A program made the translations under genes and the position numbers. 6,850 nt of DNA, taken from contig CAIRTT010000659.1 of NCBI GenBank assembly GCA_903881535.1, forward strand, positions 1 through 6,850, read 5' to 3'. This DNA comes from an uncultured Armatimonadota bacterium (GTDB lineage Bacteria; Armatimonadota; Armatimonadia; Armatimonadales; Armatimonadaceae). The notes below the pieces were generated by a model. The model had not been told where the DNA came from, did not search any database, and saw only the letters and a program-made list of their open reading frames with translations. Within the stretch, counting starts at the first letter, position 1, and each line of letters begins with the position of its first letter. Shown here piece by piece: positions 1-5,532 of the stretch.

Positions 1-886
1 GAACATTGTCGACTTTGTTGTCCCTGGCTACTTGAGCTCTCTTGCCGAATTCAAGGGAGAATTCGTTCATCCGTGGAAGAATGCCACGGATGAACAAAAG
101 CAGGAGTTAGCCGATGGACTGTCGGAGATGCTAAAACCTGTCTTGTTGAGACGCCTTAAGGAAGATGTATTAGACCTCCCAGCAAAGACCCTTAACCGCA
201 TCGTTGTTCCGATGTCCGGTTTACAACAGCAGCTTTACATGGATGTTGTGCAGCAAGTAAAGAATGATGACATGAAAGCCTTGGTCGCCATTCAAAAGTT
301 GCTGGATATCTGCGCTCACCCTGTTGGTGGCGGTGTTGAGTACCACGCTGAGACTTGCCCAAAGCTGGAGCAAACACTCAGCATCCTGCAGCAAGTGCGG
401 GATAGGGGTGAGAAGTGTATTGTTTTCGCAAACAAATATGTAATGCAGGATATGCTCCAAGAACACAGCCGCCGTATTGGGCTTGGGTATGTAGATGTGA
501 TTAATGGCAAAACCAGTGGTCACTTGCGACAGCCTATGATTGATGAGTTTTCCCGCTCCGCAAACAAATCAGTCCTGATCTTGGGACCAAAAGCTGCCGG
601 CCTAGGTCTGAATATCACAGCGGCAACACATGTGATCCACTACACCCGCCACTGGAATCCGGCTGTCGAAGCACAGGCAACAGACCGCGCCCACCGCATC
701 GGCCAAACCAGACCTGTTACCGTCCACTTACCTATCGTTGAAGGTGTCTCTGGTCGCTCTGTTGAGCAGGTTCTTGACCGTCTTTTAGTAGAAAAGTCAA
801 CGCTTGCCCGCTCCGTGGTTCGTCCGACATCCGAGCTGAACGTGACTGAGAATGACATTCTCGAGGGGATGGGGATTCGACGGTAG
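1..886 (+). CDS. SNF2-family helicase/ATPase, C-terminal part (5' end outside window)
   Basis: This is the second RecA-like lobe of a superfamily 2 SNF2/Rad54-type DNA translocase. The frame is open from base 2, and the first visible residues (NIVDFVVPGYLSSLAEF) match the SNF2 linker after lobe 1. The TTG at 32 is therefore internal and not the start. Visible landmarks are LLRRLKEDV...LP (about 155-180), motif IV CIVFANK (about 414-434), motif V GLGLNITAATHVIHY (about 604-645), and motif VI QATDRAHRIGQ with both arginines (674-706). The Walker A and DExH motifs lie upstream of the window. Such proteins use ATP to move along double-stranded DNA and remodel DNA-protein complexes. They occur alone and in restriction or defence islands, and the missing N-terminus prevents a finer call. 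It ends 218 bp before the next gene on the same strand, so a shared operon is possible but unproven. The family call is firm; the biological role is unknown. Confidence 0.93.
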   Translation, partial: NIVDFVVPGYLSSLAEFKGEFVHPWKNATDEQKQELADGLSEMLKPVLLRRLKEDVLDLPAKTLNRIVVPMSGLQQQLYMDVVQQVKNDDMKALVAIQKLLDICAHPVGGGVEYHAETCPKLEQTLSILQQVRDRGEKCIVFANKYVMQDMLQEHSRRIGLGYVDVINGKTSGHLRQPMIDEFSRSANKSVLILGPKAAGLGLNITAATHVIHYTRHWNPAVEAQATDRAHRIGQTRPVTVHLPIVEGVSGRSVEQVLDRLLVEKSTLARSVVRPTSELNVTENDILEGMGIRR

Positions 887-927
887 GCGTGTTATGTCCT
901 TGTTAACTGACATTGTTTGCGCTTGGT

Positions 928-952
928 AAACATCAGCTTTTTGATGATGTTT
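928..952. repeat. AT-rich inverted repeat / weak hairpin after helicase gene
   Basis: AAACATCA (928-935) is the exact reverse complement of TGATGTTT (945-952), with a 9-base loop. It lies 42 bp past the helicase stop codon. The stem is AT-rich and is followed by GATGTGAG instead of a T run, so it is a poor intrinsic terminator. It may still act as a weak transcript end or may be chance. Confidence 0.35.
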
Positions 953-978
953 GATGTGAGATTACCTGCCGTCAAATC

Positions 979-1060
979 GACCATGCCATAGTGGTTAGCG
1001 ATACGAAGTCGACCAATGGTCCTTTTACATGGTCAATATAAATCCGTAAATGGCATGGTT
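979..1060. repeat. Nested inverted repeats of GACCATG type
   Basis: ACCATGCCAT (980-989) pairs perfectly with ATGGCATGGT (1050-1059), and a further G-T wobble joins 979 and 1060. Inside this 60-base loop, GACC-AAT-GGTC (1011-1021) forms a small palindrome. CATGGTC (1028-1034) can alternatively pair with GACCATG (979-985). TCGACCA occurs twice in direct orientation (977-983 and 1009-1015). The arrangement allows two mutually exclusive folds in a transcript leading into the next gene. Equally, it could be a set of operator half-sites. Function is not established. Confidence 0.45.
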
Positions 1061-1094
1061 ATTGTGATGTCTTGTCTAACATCGACCTGTTCCC

Positions 1095-1098
1095 GGAG
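1095..1098 (+). promoter_or_regulatory. Ribosome binding site deciding the start of the small membrane protein
   Basis: GGAG sits 6 bases before the ATG at 1105. The alternative in-frame TTG at 1072 has no comparable purine-rich site. This favours ATG 1105, which also places the first membrane segment near the N-terminus. Confidence 0.6.
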
Positions 1099-1104
1099 AC
1101 CCGT

Positions 1105-1431
1105 ATGCAGAAGCTAAAGCCAGCGCAGATGGAAAACATTGGGTGTGTTCTCGGCATGATCGCCATCTTTTGGCTGTTCGGCGCGAGTGGCCGCCATGAA
1201 TATAGCTACTACACCGGGCTGCGCTTTGTCACATGTGGAGCAGCTGCGCTGATTGCAATTGGCAGGTTCAACCGTATCTGCGCGGATGGCATCGTGATCC
1301 TCCTCGGCGCAATCGCAGTCCTCTACAACCCGATCGCCACCGTCCACCTGACCAAGGAAATCTGGTGGCCAATTAACTTGGCGACGATTCCGATCTTGGG
1401 ATTCACGATGTGGAAGACGCACACGGAGTAG
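1105..1431 (+). CDS. Small four-helix inner-membrane protein, DUF6804-like
   Basis: This is a 108-residue hydrophobic protein, read from ATG 1105 with GGAG 6 bases upstream. The frame also stays open to a TTG at 1072, which would add 11 residues. Four likely membrane segments are visible at about residues 11-27, 36-53, 60-79 and 86-103. The short N-terminus is lysine-containing. The motifs YYTGLRFVTCGAAA (35-48) and LYNPIATVHLTKEIWWPIN (73-91) resemble the small DUF6804 membrane family, in which an aromatic-LR-C element and a FNPI-like element followed by a tryptophan are typical. That resemblance is from memory and was not searched. The function of the family is unknown to me. The gene follows the helicase on the same strand and converges on the transglutaminase gene, with 81 bp between their stop codons. 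It is a plausible bystander, though a membrane partner role in an island is possible. Confidence 0.72.
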   Translation: MQKLKPAQMENIGCVLGMIAIFWLFGASGRHEYSYYTGLRFVTCGAAALIAIGRFNRICADGIVILLGAIAVLYNPIATVHLTKEIWWPINLATIPILGFTMWKTHTE

Positions 1432-1512
1432 GTGGGGTGGCTGATTCTCAGCTTACTGTAGGATGTCTCATAGACCCAATCCCACCGATAGAACGCAATA
1501 CGATTTCTGATG
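1432..1512. terminator. Convergent intergenic gap, possible weak terminator hairpin
   Basis: The stop codons of two converging genes flank this 81-bp gap. It contains GCTGA-TTC-TCAGC (1440-1452), a 5-bp stem with a 3-base loop. It also contains a longer-range match between GGTGGG (1431-1436) and CCCACC (1481-1486) that could enclose it. Neither has a proper T run on either strand. Position favours transcription termination here, but the sequence support is weak. Confidence 0.3.
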
Positions 1513-2769
1513 TTATCGAACGAGATACTCACATAACGTATACACAACATCCGGCTCATCGACAGGAGATGTGTAAAGGCCAACGTGCCCCCTGGATAGT
1601 CGGTGTTTTCGATTCGGATTAACAACTCTGTCGTTGTGGACAATAGTCAATGTTCCACCTGAACATCGACTGACGTTTACCAATAAGTCACTCCCTGATG
1701 GAAGTATTGGATCCATTGGTAAATCAATTTTTAGGTGCATTGACTGTGGTTTTTGGTAAACGGTCACCGTTGGCGCTCCAGATGCGAGTGTTTTTAGAAG
1801 CTCTCGCTGTGGGATTCCGATATCAGCGAGGTTATGTAATGACCTGACATCTCGTCGTCGATTCCATTTTTCAGAGTTCCATGGATTGCTTAGCAGTTGC
1901 ATCGCCGTATTTTCAGCAAGATGCGTATGAATCAATAGTTGCGGAGCAACGTCAAACCAACTTGCATAAAAGTTTGGGCGCATGTGTGCACGACTCGTCG
2001 ATCCGGTACCTGCATACGTCGGATCACATAGCATCCATCTGTCTTCTACCTTAGCCGCTACCCAAGCATGACGGTGTTCGTTGAGATCCCTGATGTATTC
2101 ATTTGTAGTGCTGGATGGACCGACGATGAACCTGGCCGGGATGCTGCACTCACGGCAAATGTGCATCATCAGTCGTGAAAAGTCACCGCAAATGCCTTTT
2201 CTGTCTGCAAAGGTTTCGTGTGCGACTTTTTCTCTGTAGTTGCCCGGGCGTAGCATTGAGTAGTCGTAGCTGATGTTGTTGGCGACCCAAGTGAATGCGG
2301 CACGAACAATGTCGGCTTCGGTCAGAAACTTCTTTTTGACCGTCTCACAAAGTTGATCCAACGATTCAACGCCATTGTGCATTGCTATGAACCGATCAAC
2401 GTGGGAGTAGTCAGTATCGTGTTGCCAATCAATCGTTTCATCCGAGGTTGGAGTCTCGTAAGAGTATTCAGCGGGAACATCGAAGTCTGGCTGTACCTCT
2501 CCCGTCACCCCATCGGAAAACCGTACGACAACGCCTACTTCGAGGGCAACTGCTCTGCCTGGTTCAACAATGACTTCTTTACTTTGTCTGGTTGCAAACC
2601 ATGGTTCCAGAGTTAGATTACGTAAAATGGGTACCGGTACGCGAGAATCGCTTTCGATGGCTGCGACTGTCGTGGTTTCTCTGGAAATACCCAAAGTACT
2701 ACGCGTTAATTTGGCCCCAACGGATGGCGAGATTCTGGTTCCGTTGGAGAACTTGATCGATGTCTTCAT
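1513..2769 (-). CDS. Transglutaminase-like cysteine enzyme (KY-peptidase-like), cytosolic
   Basis: This 418-residue protein has a papain-like transglutaminase core. The catalytic triad is visible and complete: Cys194 in RKGICGDFSRLM, His234 in EHRHAWVAAKV and Asp249 in WMLCDPTYAG. Residues 1-110 look beta-rich and carry no recognised family. Downstream of the core, WFDVAPQLLIHTHLAENTAMQLL-type sequence (from about residue 270) recalls the segment after the core in kyphoscoliosis (KY)-type peptidases, where a P..fI..HlP....WQLL pattern follows. The tail to 418 again looks beta-rich. Family members cleave or cross-link proteins through a Cys thioester intermediate; the substrate here is unknown. 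No signal peptide or membrane helix is seen, so it probably acts in the cytosol. Its ATG lies 2 bp after the stop of the compact vWA gene and has no clear ribosome site, which suggests translational coupling. As the last gene of a vWA operon it is a candidate effector or processing enzyme (inference). Confidence 0.88.
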   Translation of the reverse strand: MKTSIKFSNGTRISPSVGAKLTRSTLGISRETTTVAAIESDSRVPVPILRNLTLEPWFATRQSKEVIVEPGRAVALEVGVVVRFSDGVTGEVQPDFDVPAEYSYETPTSDETIDWQHDTDYSHVDRFIAMHNGVESLDQLCETVKKKFLTEADIVRAAFTWVANNISYDYSMLRPGNYREKVAHETFADRKGICGDFSRLMMHICRECSIPARFIVGPSSTTNEYIRDLNEHRHAWVAAKVEDRWMLCDPTYAGTGSTSRAHMRPNFYASWFDVAPQLLIHTHLAENTAMQLLSNPWNSEKWNRRRDVRSLHNLADIGIPQRELLKTLASGAPTVTVYQKPQSMHLKIDLPMDPILPSGSDLLVNVSRCSGGTLTIVHNDRVVNPNRKHRLSRGHVGLYTSPVDEPDVVYTLCEYLVR

Positions 2770-2771
2770 GG

Positions 2772-3470
2772 CTATTCGTACTGGGAAACCTGAACGGATG
2801 CGCTTGTTGAGATGGACTTGACGAGTGAGTCCATAATCTGGCCGAATGCCCGATCGTTGTTGCTAAGCTCGGAAAGACTTTGTTTTGCGGGTTTCGCTAA
2901 TGCATGAAATTCGCATTTCGGGACCATCGACAAAACGTCGTATTCAGGGATATCCGGAGCAAAGATATGCAGGATGATTCCCTTGTCACGAAGCAGCTCG
3001 CAGATACCCGCAATCCCTGTTCCTCGGCCAGATTGTGAATAGGTGACGTTTGGATGATACTTGGCATCGGTAAATGCAATCACGACGCGACTTGCTTCAC
3101 GGTGCTTTCGCCACGAATAGACTTGATTCGAGTCATTGCTTTCAGCCGTTGCTACAAAGTGCAATGCATCAAGCAATGATTCAGGTCCATCGCTTCCACC
3201 ACCTCGCGCACGTAAGACCTCGAGATTGCGCATAAGTGTTTCAAAGTCGGATGTAAACGGGTTATCTTCCAGCCACGTCGACGCGTCTGCTGGGAAGTCA
3301 CGGAACCCGACAACTCGACCGCGCCAGTTGGTGAGACGGGATTGTTCCGAATTGAGTCCACTGACGAAGCGTGAAAGATTACGTTTAAGGGCATCAATAC
3401 ACGGTTGCATACTTCCAGTTACATCAACAACAAGAACGAAGTCTGCCGACCGTTGATTGGGCGTTGACAT
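2772..3470 (-). CDS. Compact TerY-like vWA domain protein (leftward copy)
   Basis: This is a 232-residue protein made almost entirely of one von Willebrand factor A domain. The metal-ion-dependent adhesion site is present: D16-V-T18-G-S20 at the end of the first strand, GGGSDGPESLLDAL (90-103) in the second-motif region, and FTDAKYH (133-139) with Asp135. Such cytosolic vWA proteins are metal-dependent protein-binding modules. In TerY-P triads they work with a kinase and a PP2C phosphatase. The start ATG is 1 bp after the stop of the upstream vWA gene (TAA-C-ATG). An AGGA lies 14 bases upstream, rather far, so coupling to the preceding gene is likely. It is closely similar along its length to the vWA protein at 4790-5503 on the other strand (shared SADF/VADF, TGSM, WRG+VV, NPF, PESLLDALH, RVVI, FTDA, APD). 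The two are clear paralogues. The C-terminus carries KSISTS. Confidence 0.9.
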   Translation of the reverse strand: MSTPNQRSADFVLVVDVTGSMQPCIDALKRNLSRFVSGLNSEQSRLTNWRGRVVGFRDFPADASTWLEDNPFTSDFETLMRNLEVLRARGGGSDGPESLLDALHFVATAESNDSNQVYSWRKHREASRVVIAFTDAKYHPNVTYSQSGRGTGIAGICELLRDKGIILHIFAPDIPEYDVLSMVPKCEFHALAKPAKQSLSELSNNDRAFGQIMDSLVKSISTSASVQVSQYE

Positions 3471-3471
3471 G

Positions 3472-4653
3472 TTAGACCAACTTATCCTGACCGAAGAGGG
3501 CTACTTGCGGGAACTGTTTTGGTGTTGCAAGACCAGTTTGTGACATGGATATTGACTTAGCAATTTGCCGAAGCACCTTGCCAAAGTCGACGCTTCCAAG
3601 GCCATCTCCTTCAGCGACTGGCTCGTATTCGCACTTTTCATACTGACTCAGCTTGTCAAATTCAGAACAGTCCGGGGCGATCAAATACAAGAAGATTTTT
3701 GACATCCTTAACTTTCGAATGATGTCAGAAATCAATCTCACAGACTGGTCATGGCGATTACCGCCAGCAACAGGTTCATCAGTAAACAGGACGACAATTC
3801 GGTTGGTTGTTGCGTCGTCACGCCATGGCAAGTCCATCGCGCAATCCAGTGCTAGAAGGGGAGTTTCATTCTCATCGATGGTGACTTCAGCAAGAGCTTT
3901 GCGGAAAGCTTCAATATCCTGAGTGAAAAAGTCCTGTGACTTATCTTTGTATAGGCTAAGCAGGGCATCCTTGTGCTTTACAGTCGAGAATTGAAACCTA
4001 TTTGGATCAGTTTCAGATGCTTGGTGCAGAACGACATTACCAGATGAGGCAGGATATTCGACATCCATGTACCACCCACTGTTTTGTTCGTCATCGACGG
4101 TGCCAGAATAGTGTGAAACAAAGTTGTTATTAAACACTTCCAGCTTGAAAATTGAAGACTTTGACGCGTGGATTCCAAAAAAGTGCACCAACACTTCATA
4201 GGTTCCTGGCTGTGCGTGGCCACTTTCCCAGCGAATATTTTCTACTGCATTCGACGTGTAAGGAGAACTAGCATTACAGTCCACGTCCAGCTCTCCACCG
4301 CAAACTGAGGACCTATCTGAATAGTTAATGTGTTCGCCCGCTGGTGTAGTAACGTGAATATCAAGGTCGTTATGGTCATTCCAGAGCAATGAGAATCGCA
4401 AGTCTACATCATCATATTGACCGCCCATTGATAAAACCCTCGATCGGAAATCTTTGTCGATTCCTGCTTCACGGTCTTCAGCTGCCGAATCTTTATGGGC
4501 TACAAACTCGATCCTGACATCCCAATCGTTGTTGCGGTCGTTGGCAAGTACATCCAAAAACGAACCAATCTGTGAAATGAGTCCTTCGACACAAGGCTCC
4601 ATTGAGCTACTTGTGTCTACAACAAAAACGATGTCAGCTTGTCTTCGTGGCAT
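3472..4653 (-). CDS. vWA protein with a YfaP/DUF2135-like domain inserted into the vWA fold
   Basis: This 393-residue protein is the first gene of the leftward operon. The vWA fold begins at residue 7 (ADIVFVVDTSSSM, with D13-T-S15-S-S17). It resumes after an insert: ENETPLLALD (261-270) supplies the Thr motif, and VVLFTDEP (287-294) supplies Asp292. All metal-site elements are therefore present but split. Between them, residues about 82-200 match the pattern of YfaP/DUF2135 beta-sandwich domains: LRFSLLWN (85-92), DLDIHVTTPAGE (96-107), GGELDVD (119-125), ENIRW (138-142) and PGTYEVLVHFFG (149-160). The tail has APDCSEFDKLSQYEKCEY and KSISMS, as in the other two vWA proteins, plus about 22 extra residues. 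AGGA stands 7 bases before the ATG, supporting the start. No signal peptide is seen. It is probably an adaptor or sensor in which the inserted sandwich recognises a ligand (inference). Confidence 0.88.
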   Translation of the reverse strand: MPRRQADIVFVVDTSSSMEPCVEGLISQIGSFLDVLANDRNNDWDVRIEFVAHKDSAAEDREAGIDKDFRSRVLSMGGQYDDVDLRFSLLWNDHNDLDIHVTTPAGEHINYSDRSSVCGGELDVDCNASSPYTSNAVENIRWESGHAQPGTYEVLVHFFGIHASKSSIFKLEVFNNNFVSHYSGTVDDEQNSGWYMDVEYPASSGNVVLHQASETDPNRFQFSTVKHKDALLSLYKDKSQDFFTQDIEAFRKALAEVTIDENETPLLALDCAMDLPWRDDATTNRIVVLFTDEPVAGGNRHDQSVRLISDIIRKLRMSKIFLYLIAPDCSEFDKLSQYEKCEYEPVAEGDGLGSVDFGKVLRQIAKSISMSQTGLATPKQFPQVALFGQDKLV

Positions 4654-4660
4654 GGGGTTT

Positions 4661-4664
4661 TCCT
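4661..4664 (-). promoter_or_regulatory. Ribosome binding site for the split vWA gene
   Basis: On the minus strand AGGA precedes the ATG at 4653 by 7 bases, the expected spacing. It supports that start for the first gene of the leftward operon. Confidence 0.7.
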
Positions 4665-4689
4665 ATCAAAAAACCGGTACTTAGCAATC

Positions 4690-4708
4690 ACCTGCTTATC
4701 TGGCAGGT
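4690..4708. repeat. Inverted repeat ACCTGC-N7-GCAGGT (possible operator)
   Basis: ACCTGC (4690-4695) and GCAGGT (4703-4708) are perfect reverse complements around a 7-base spacer. The repeat overlaps the possible leftward -35 element (4706-4711). It also lies between the two GCAATCA direct repeats, the first of which shares base 4690. It could be an operator or a leader hairpin. Confidence 0.5.
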
Positions 4709-4742
4709 CAATGGCAATCATGCTATCGTACGGGTTATTAAT

Positions 4743-4764
4743 GTCGGCGCTTTGTAATGCCGAC
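4743..4764. repeat. Inverted repeat GTCGGC-N10-GCCGAC (possible operator)
   Basis: GTCGGC (4743-4748) and GCCGAC (4759-4764) are perfect reverse complements with a 10-base spacer. The repeat directly abuts the possible -10 box TATAGA of the rightward operon. A protein bound here would cover that promoter, suggesting repression (inference). It is also where the longer, less likely vWA start ATG (4757) lies. Confidence 0.5.
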
Positions 4765-4777
4765 TATAGATGTTTTT

Positions 4778-4781
4778 GGAG
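4778..4781 (+). promoter_or_regulatory. Ribosome binding site deciding the rightward vWA start
   Basis: GGAG stands 8 bases before the ATG at 4790. The upstream in-frame ATG at 4757 has no ribosome site and would fall within the inverted repeat. The start at 4790 also gives an N-terminus similar in length to that of the leftward paralogue. Confidence 0.75.
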
Positions 4782-4789
4782 AATTGCAA

Positions 4790-5503
4790 ATGTCTGATGT
4801 CATGCCCGCTAAGAAAAAAGGTGTTGCCGACTTCATCTTTTTAGTTGATGGAACAGGTTCCATGCACAAGTGTATGCGCGCATTGAAGGATAACATTTCT
4901 GTTTTTCTTGAAGGATTGAACGAATCGCAGGGTGCTCTCCATGACTGGCGTGGGAAAGTTGTTGTCTATCGCGATGTAGATGCGGACGGCTCTGCATGGA
5001 TGGAAAACAACCCTTTTGTGCAGAACGATCCAGTCAGCATTCGCAACCAGGTTCAGACGCTTGAGGCAAAGGGTGGCGGAGATGAGCCAGAGAGTCTGCT
5101 GGATGCACTGCACATGATTGCAACAACGGGGCATACAGAAAAAGGCGCTGTGACATTGGATCCGATGAAGTGGCGCTATCCGTCTGATGCAGGTCGCGTA
5201 GTTATCCTGTTTACAGACGCGTCGTTTCACAGTCGTATAAAGTACAAGCCTGAAGTTGCTGGTGGAACAATCAACGATGTTTTCGCTGCGATGACGAATG
5301 CACGAATCATTCTGCACTTCTTTGCACCGGACAACGAAGACTACAACCGGTTGAGTGAGCTTCCAAAATCTGAGTTCAATGCTCTCGATGAGCCACCAGT
5401 GCAGAGCCTTGCAACCTTGTCCGGTGACCGCGACAAGTTTCAGAAAATCATGCTTGCCCTGGTAAAGACGATTTCAAGCAGCCACGAACCAATCGTACTT
5501 TGA
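4790..5503 (+). CDS. Compact TerY-like vWA domain protein (rightward copy)
   Basis: Read from ATG 4790 this is a 237-residue single-domain vWA protein; ATG 4757 would add 11 residues. The metal site is D20-G-T22-G-S24, with GGGDEPESLLDAL (95-107) and FTDASFH (141-147) carrying Asp143. MHKC follows the first metal motif, as MQPC and MEPC do in the other two vWA proteins. It is a paralogue of the protein at 2772-3470, with long blocks of identity, although the two are encoded on opposite strands. It ends in KTISSS-HEPIVL. The kinase gene starts 29 bp downstream on the same strand, so the two are almost certainly co-transcribed. That pairing of a compact vWA protein with a kinase is the core of TerY-P signalling modules. 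The likely role is a cytosolic metal-dependent scaffold, and a substrate or regulator of the kinase (inference). Confidence 0.9.
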   Translation: MSDVMPAKKKGVADFIFLVDGTGSMHKCMRALKDNISVFLEGLNESQGALHDWRGKVVVYRDVDADGSAWMENNPFVQNDPVSIRNQVQTLEAKGGGDEPESLLDALHMIATTGHTEKGAVTLDPMKWRYPSDAGRVVILFTDASFHSRIKYKPEVAGGTINDVFAAMTNARIILHFFAPDNEDYNRLSELPKSEFNALDEPPVQSLATLSGDRDKFQKIMLALVKTISSSHEPIVL

Positions 5504-5520
5504 CATTTCGGTAGACAAAT

Positions 5521-5524
5521 AGGA
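5521..5524 (+). promoter_or_regulatory. Ribosome binding site deciding the kinase start
   Basis: AGGA stands 8 bases before the ATG at 5533 and 5 bases before an immediately preceding in-frame TTG at 5530. Spacing and codon type favour ATG 5533, giving MAKVYRVG as the N-terminus. Confidence 0.7.
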
Positions 5525-5532
5525 AAAGATTG

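Larger units (their letters stand above)
887..1104. other. Intergenic region with nested inverted repeats
   Basis: This 218-bp gap separates the helicase from the small membrane protein, and I see no convincing gene in it. It holds several short inverted repeats, listed separately: an AT-rich hairpin at 928-952, and a cluster at 979-1060 built from variants of GACCATG/CATGGTC. No clear intrinsic terminator (GC-rich stem followed by a T run) follows the helicase. I could not pick out a convincing sigma-70 promoter pair for the next gene. Confidence 0.6.
4654..4789. promoter_or_regulatory. Shared divergent regulatory region with repeats
   Basis: This 136-bp region separates the start codons of the two divergent operons and must hold both promoters. 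It contains two perfect inverted repeats (4690-4708 and 4743-4764) and a direct repeat GCAATCA at 4684-4690 and 4714-4720, exactly 30 bp apart. TATAGA (4765-4770) is a possible -10 box for the rightward operon, but no good -35 lies 17 bp upstream. TTGACC (4711 to 4706 on the minus strand) is a possible leftward -35, with only a poor -10 downstream. The repeats point to control by a dimeric DNA-binding protein acting on both operons (inference). Confidence 0.6.

Noticed and set aside
221..523. Open frame of about 100 codons opposite the helicase
   Set aside because: It lies inside the conserved helicase motifs on the other strand, has no recognisable family and no ribosome site, so it is a shadow frame.
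32..886. Complete gene starting at the TTG at 32
   Set aside because: The frame is open to base 2 and the residues before the TTG match the SNF2 linker region. The gene is therefore cut by the window edge, and the TTG is internal.
1410..1622. Short + strand frame across the convergent gap
   Set aside because: It overlaps the ends of both real genes and encodes low-complexity sequence without family features. The convergent gap explains the open frame.
4050..4410. TerD-like domain in the vWA insert
   Set aside because: TerD is a beta-sandwich often linked to TerY proteins. However, the DLDIHV..P.GE, GGELDVD and PGTYEVLVHFFG pattern fits YfaP/DUF2135 better, and TerD's characteristic metal-binding motifs are not seen.
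4757..4789. Upstream ATG at 4757 as the start of the rightward vWA protein
   Set aside because: It has no ribosome site and lies in an inverted repeat. ATG 4790 has GGAG at the right distance and matches the paralogue's N-terminal length.
1513..5503. MoxR-vWA-transglutaminase chaperone operon
   Set aside because: There is no MoxR AAA+ ATPase or DUF58 protein in the window. The vWA proteins look TerY-like and are paired with a kinase instead.
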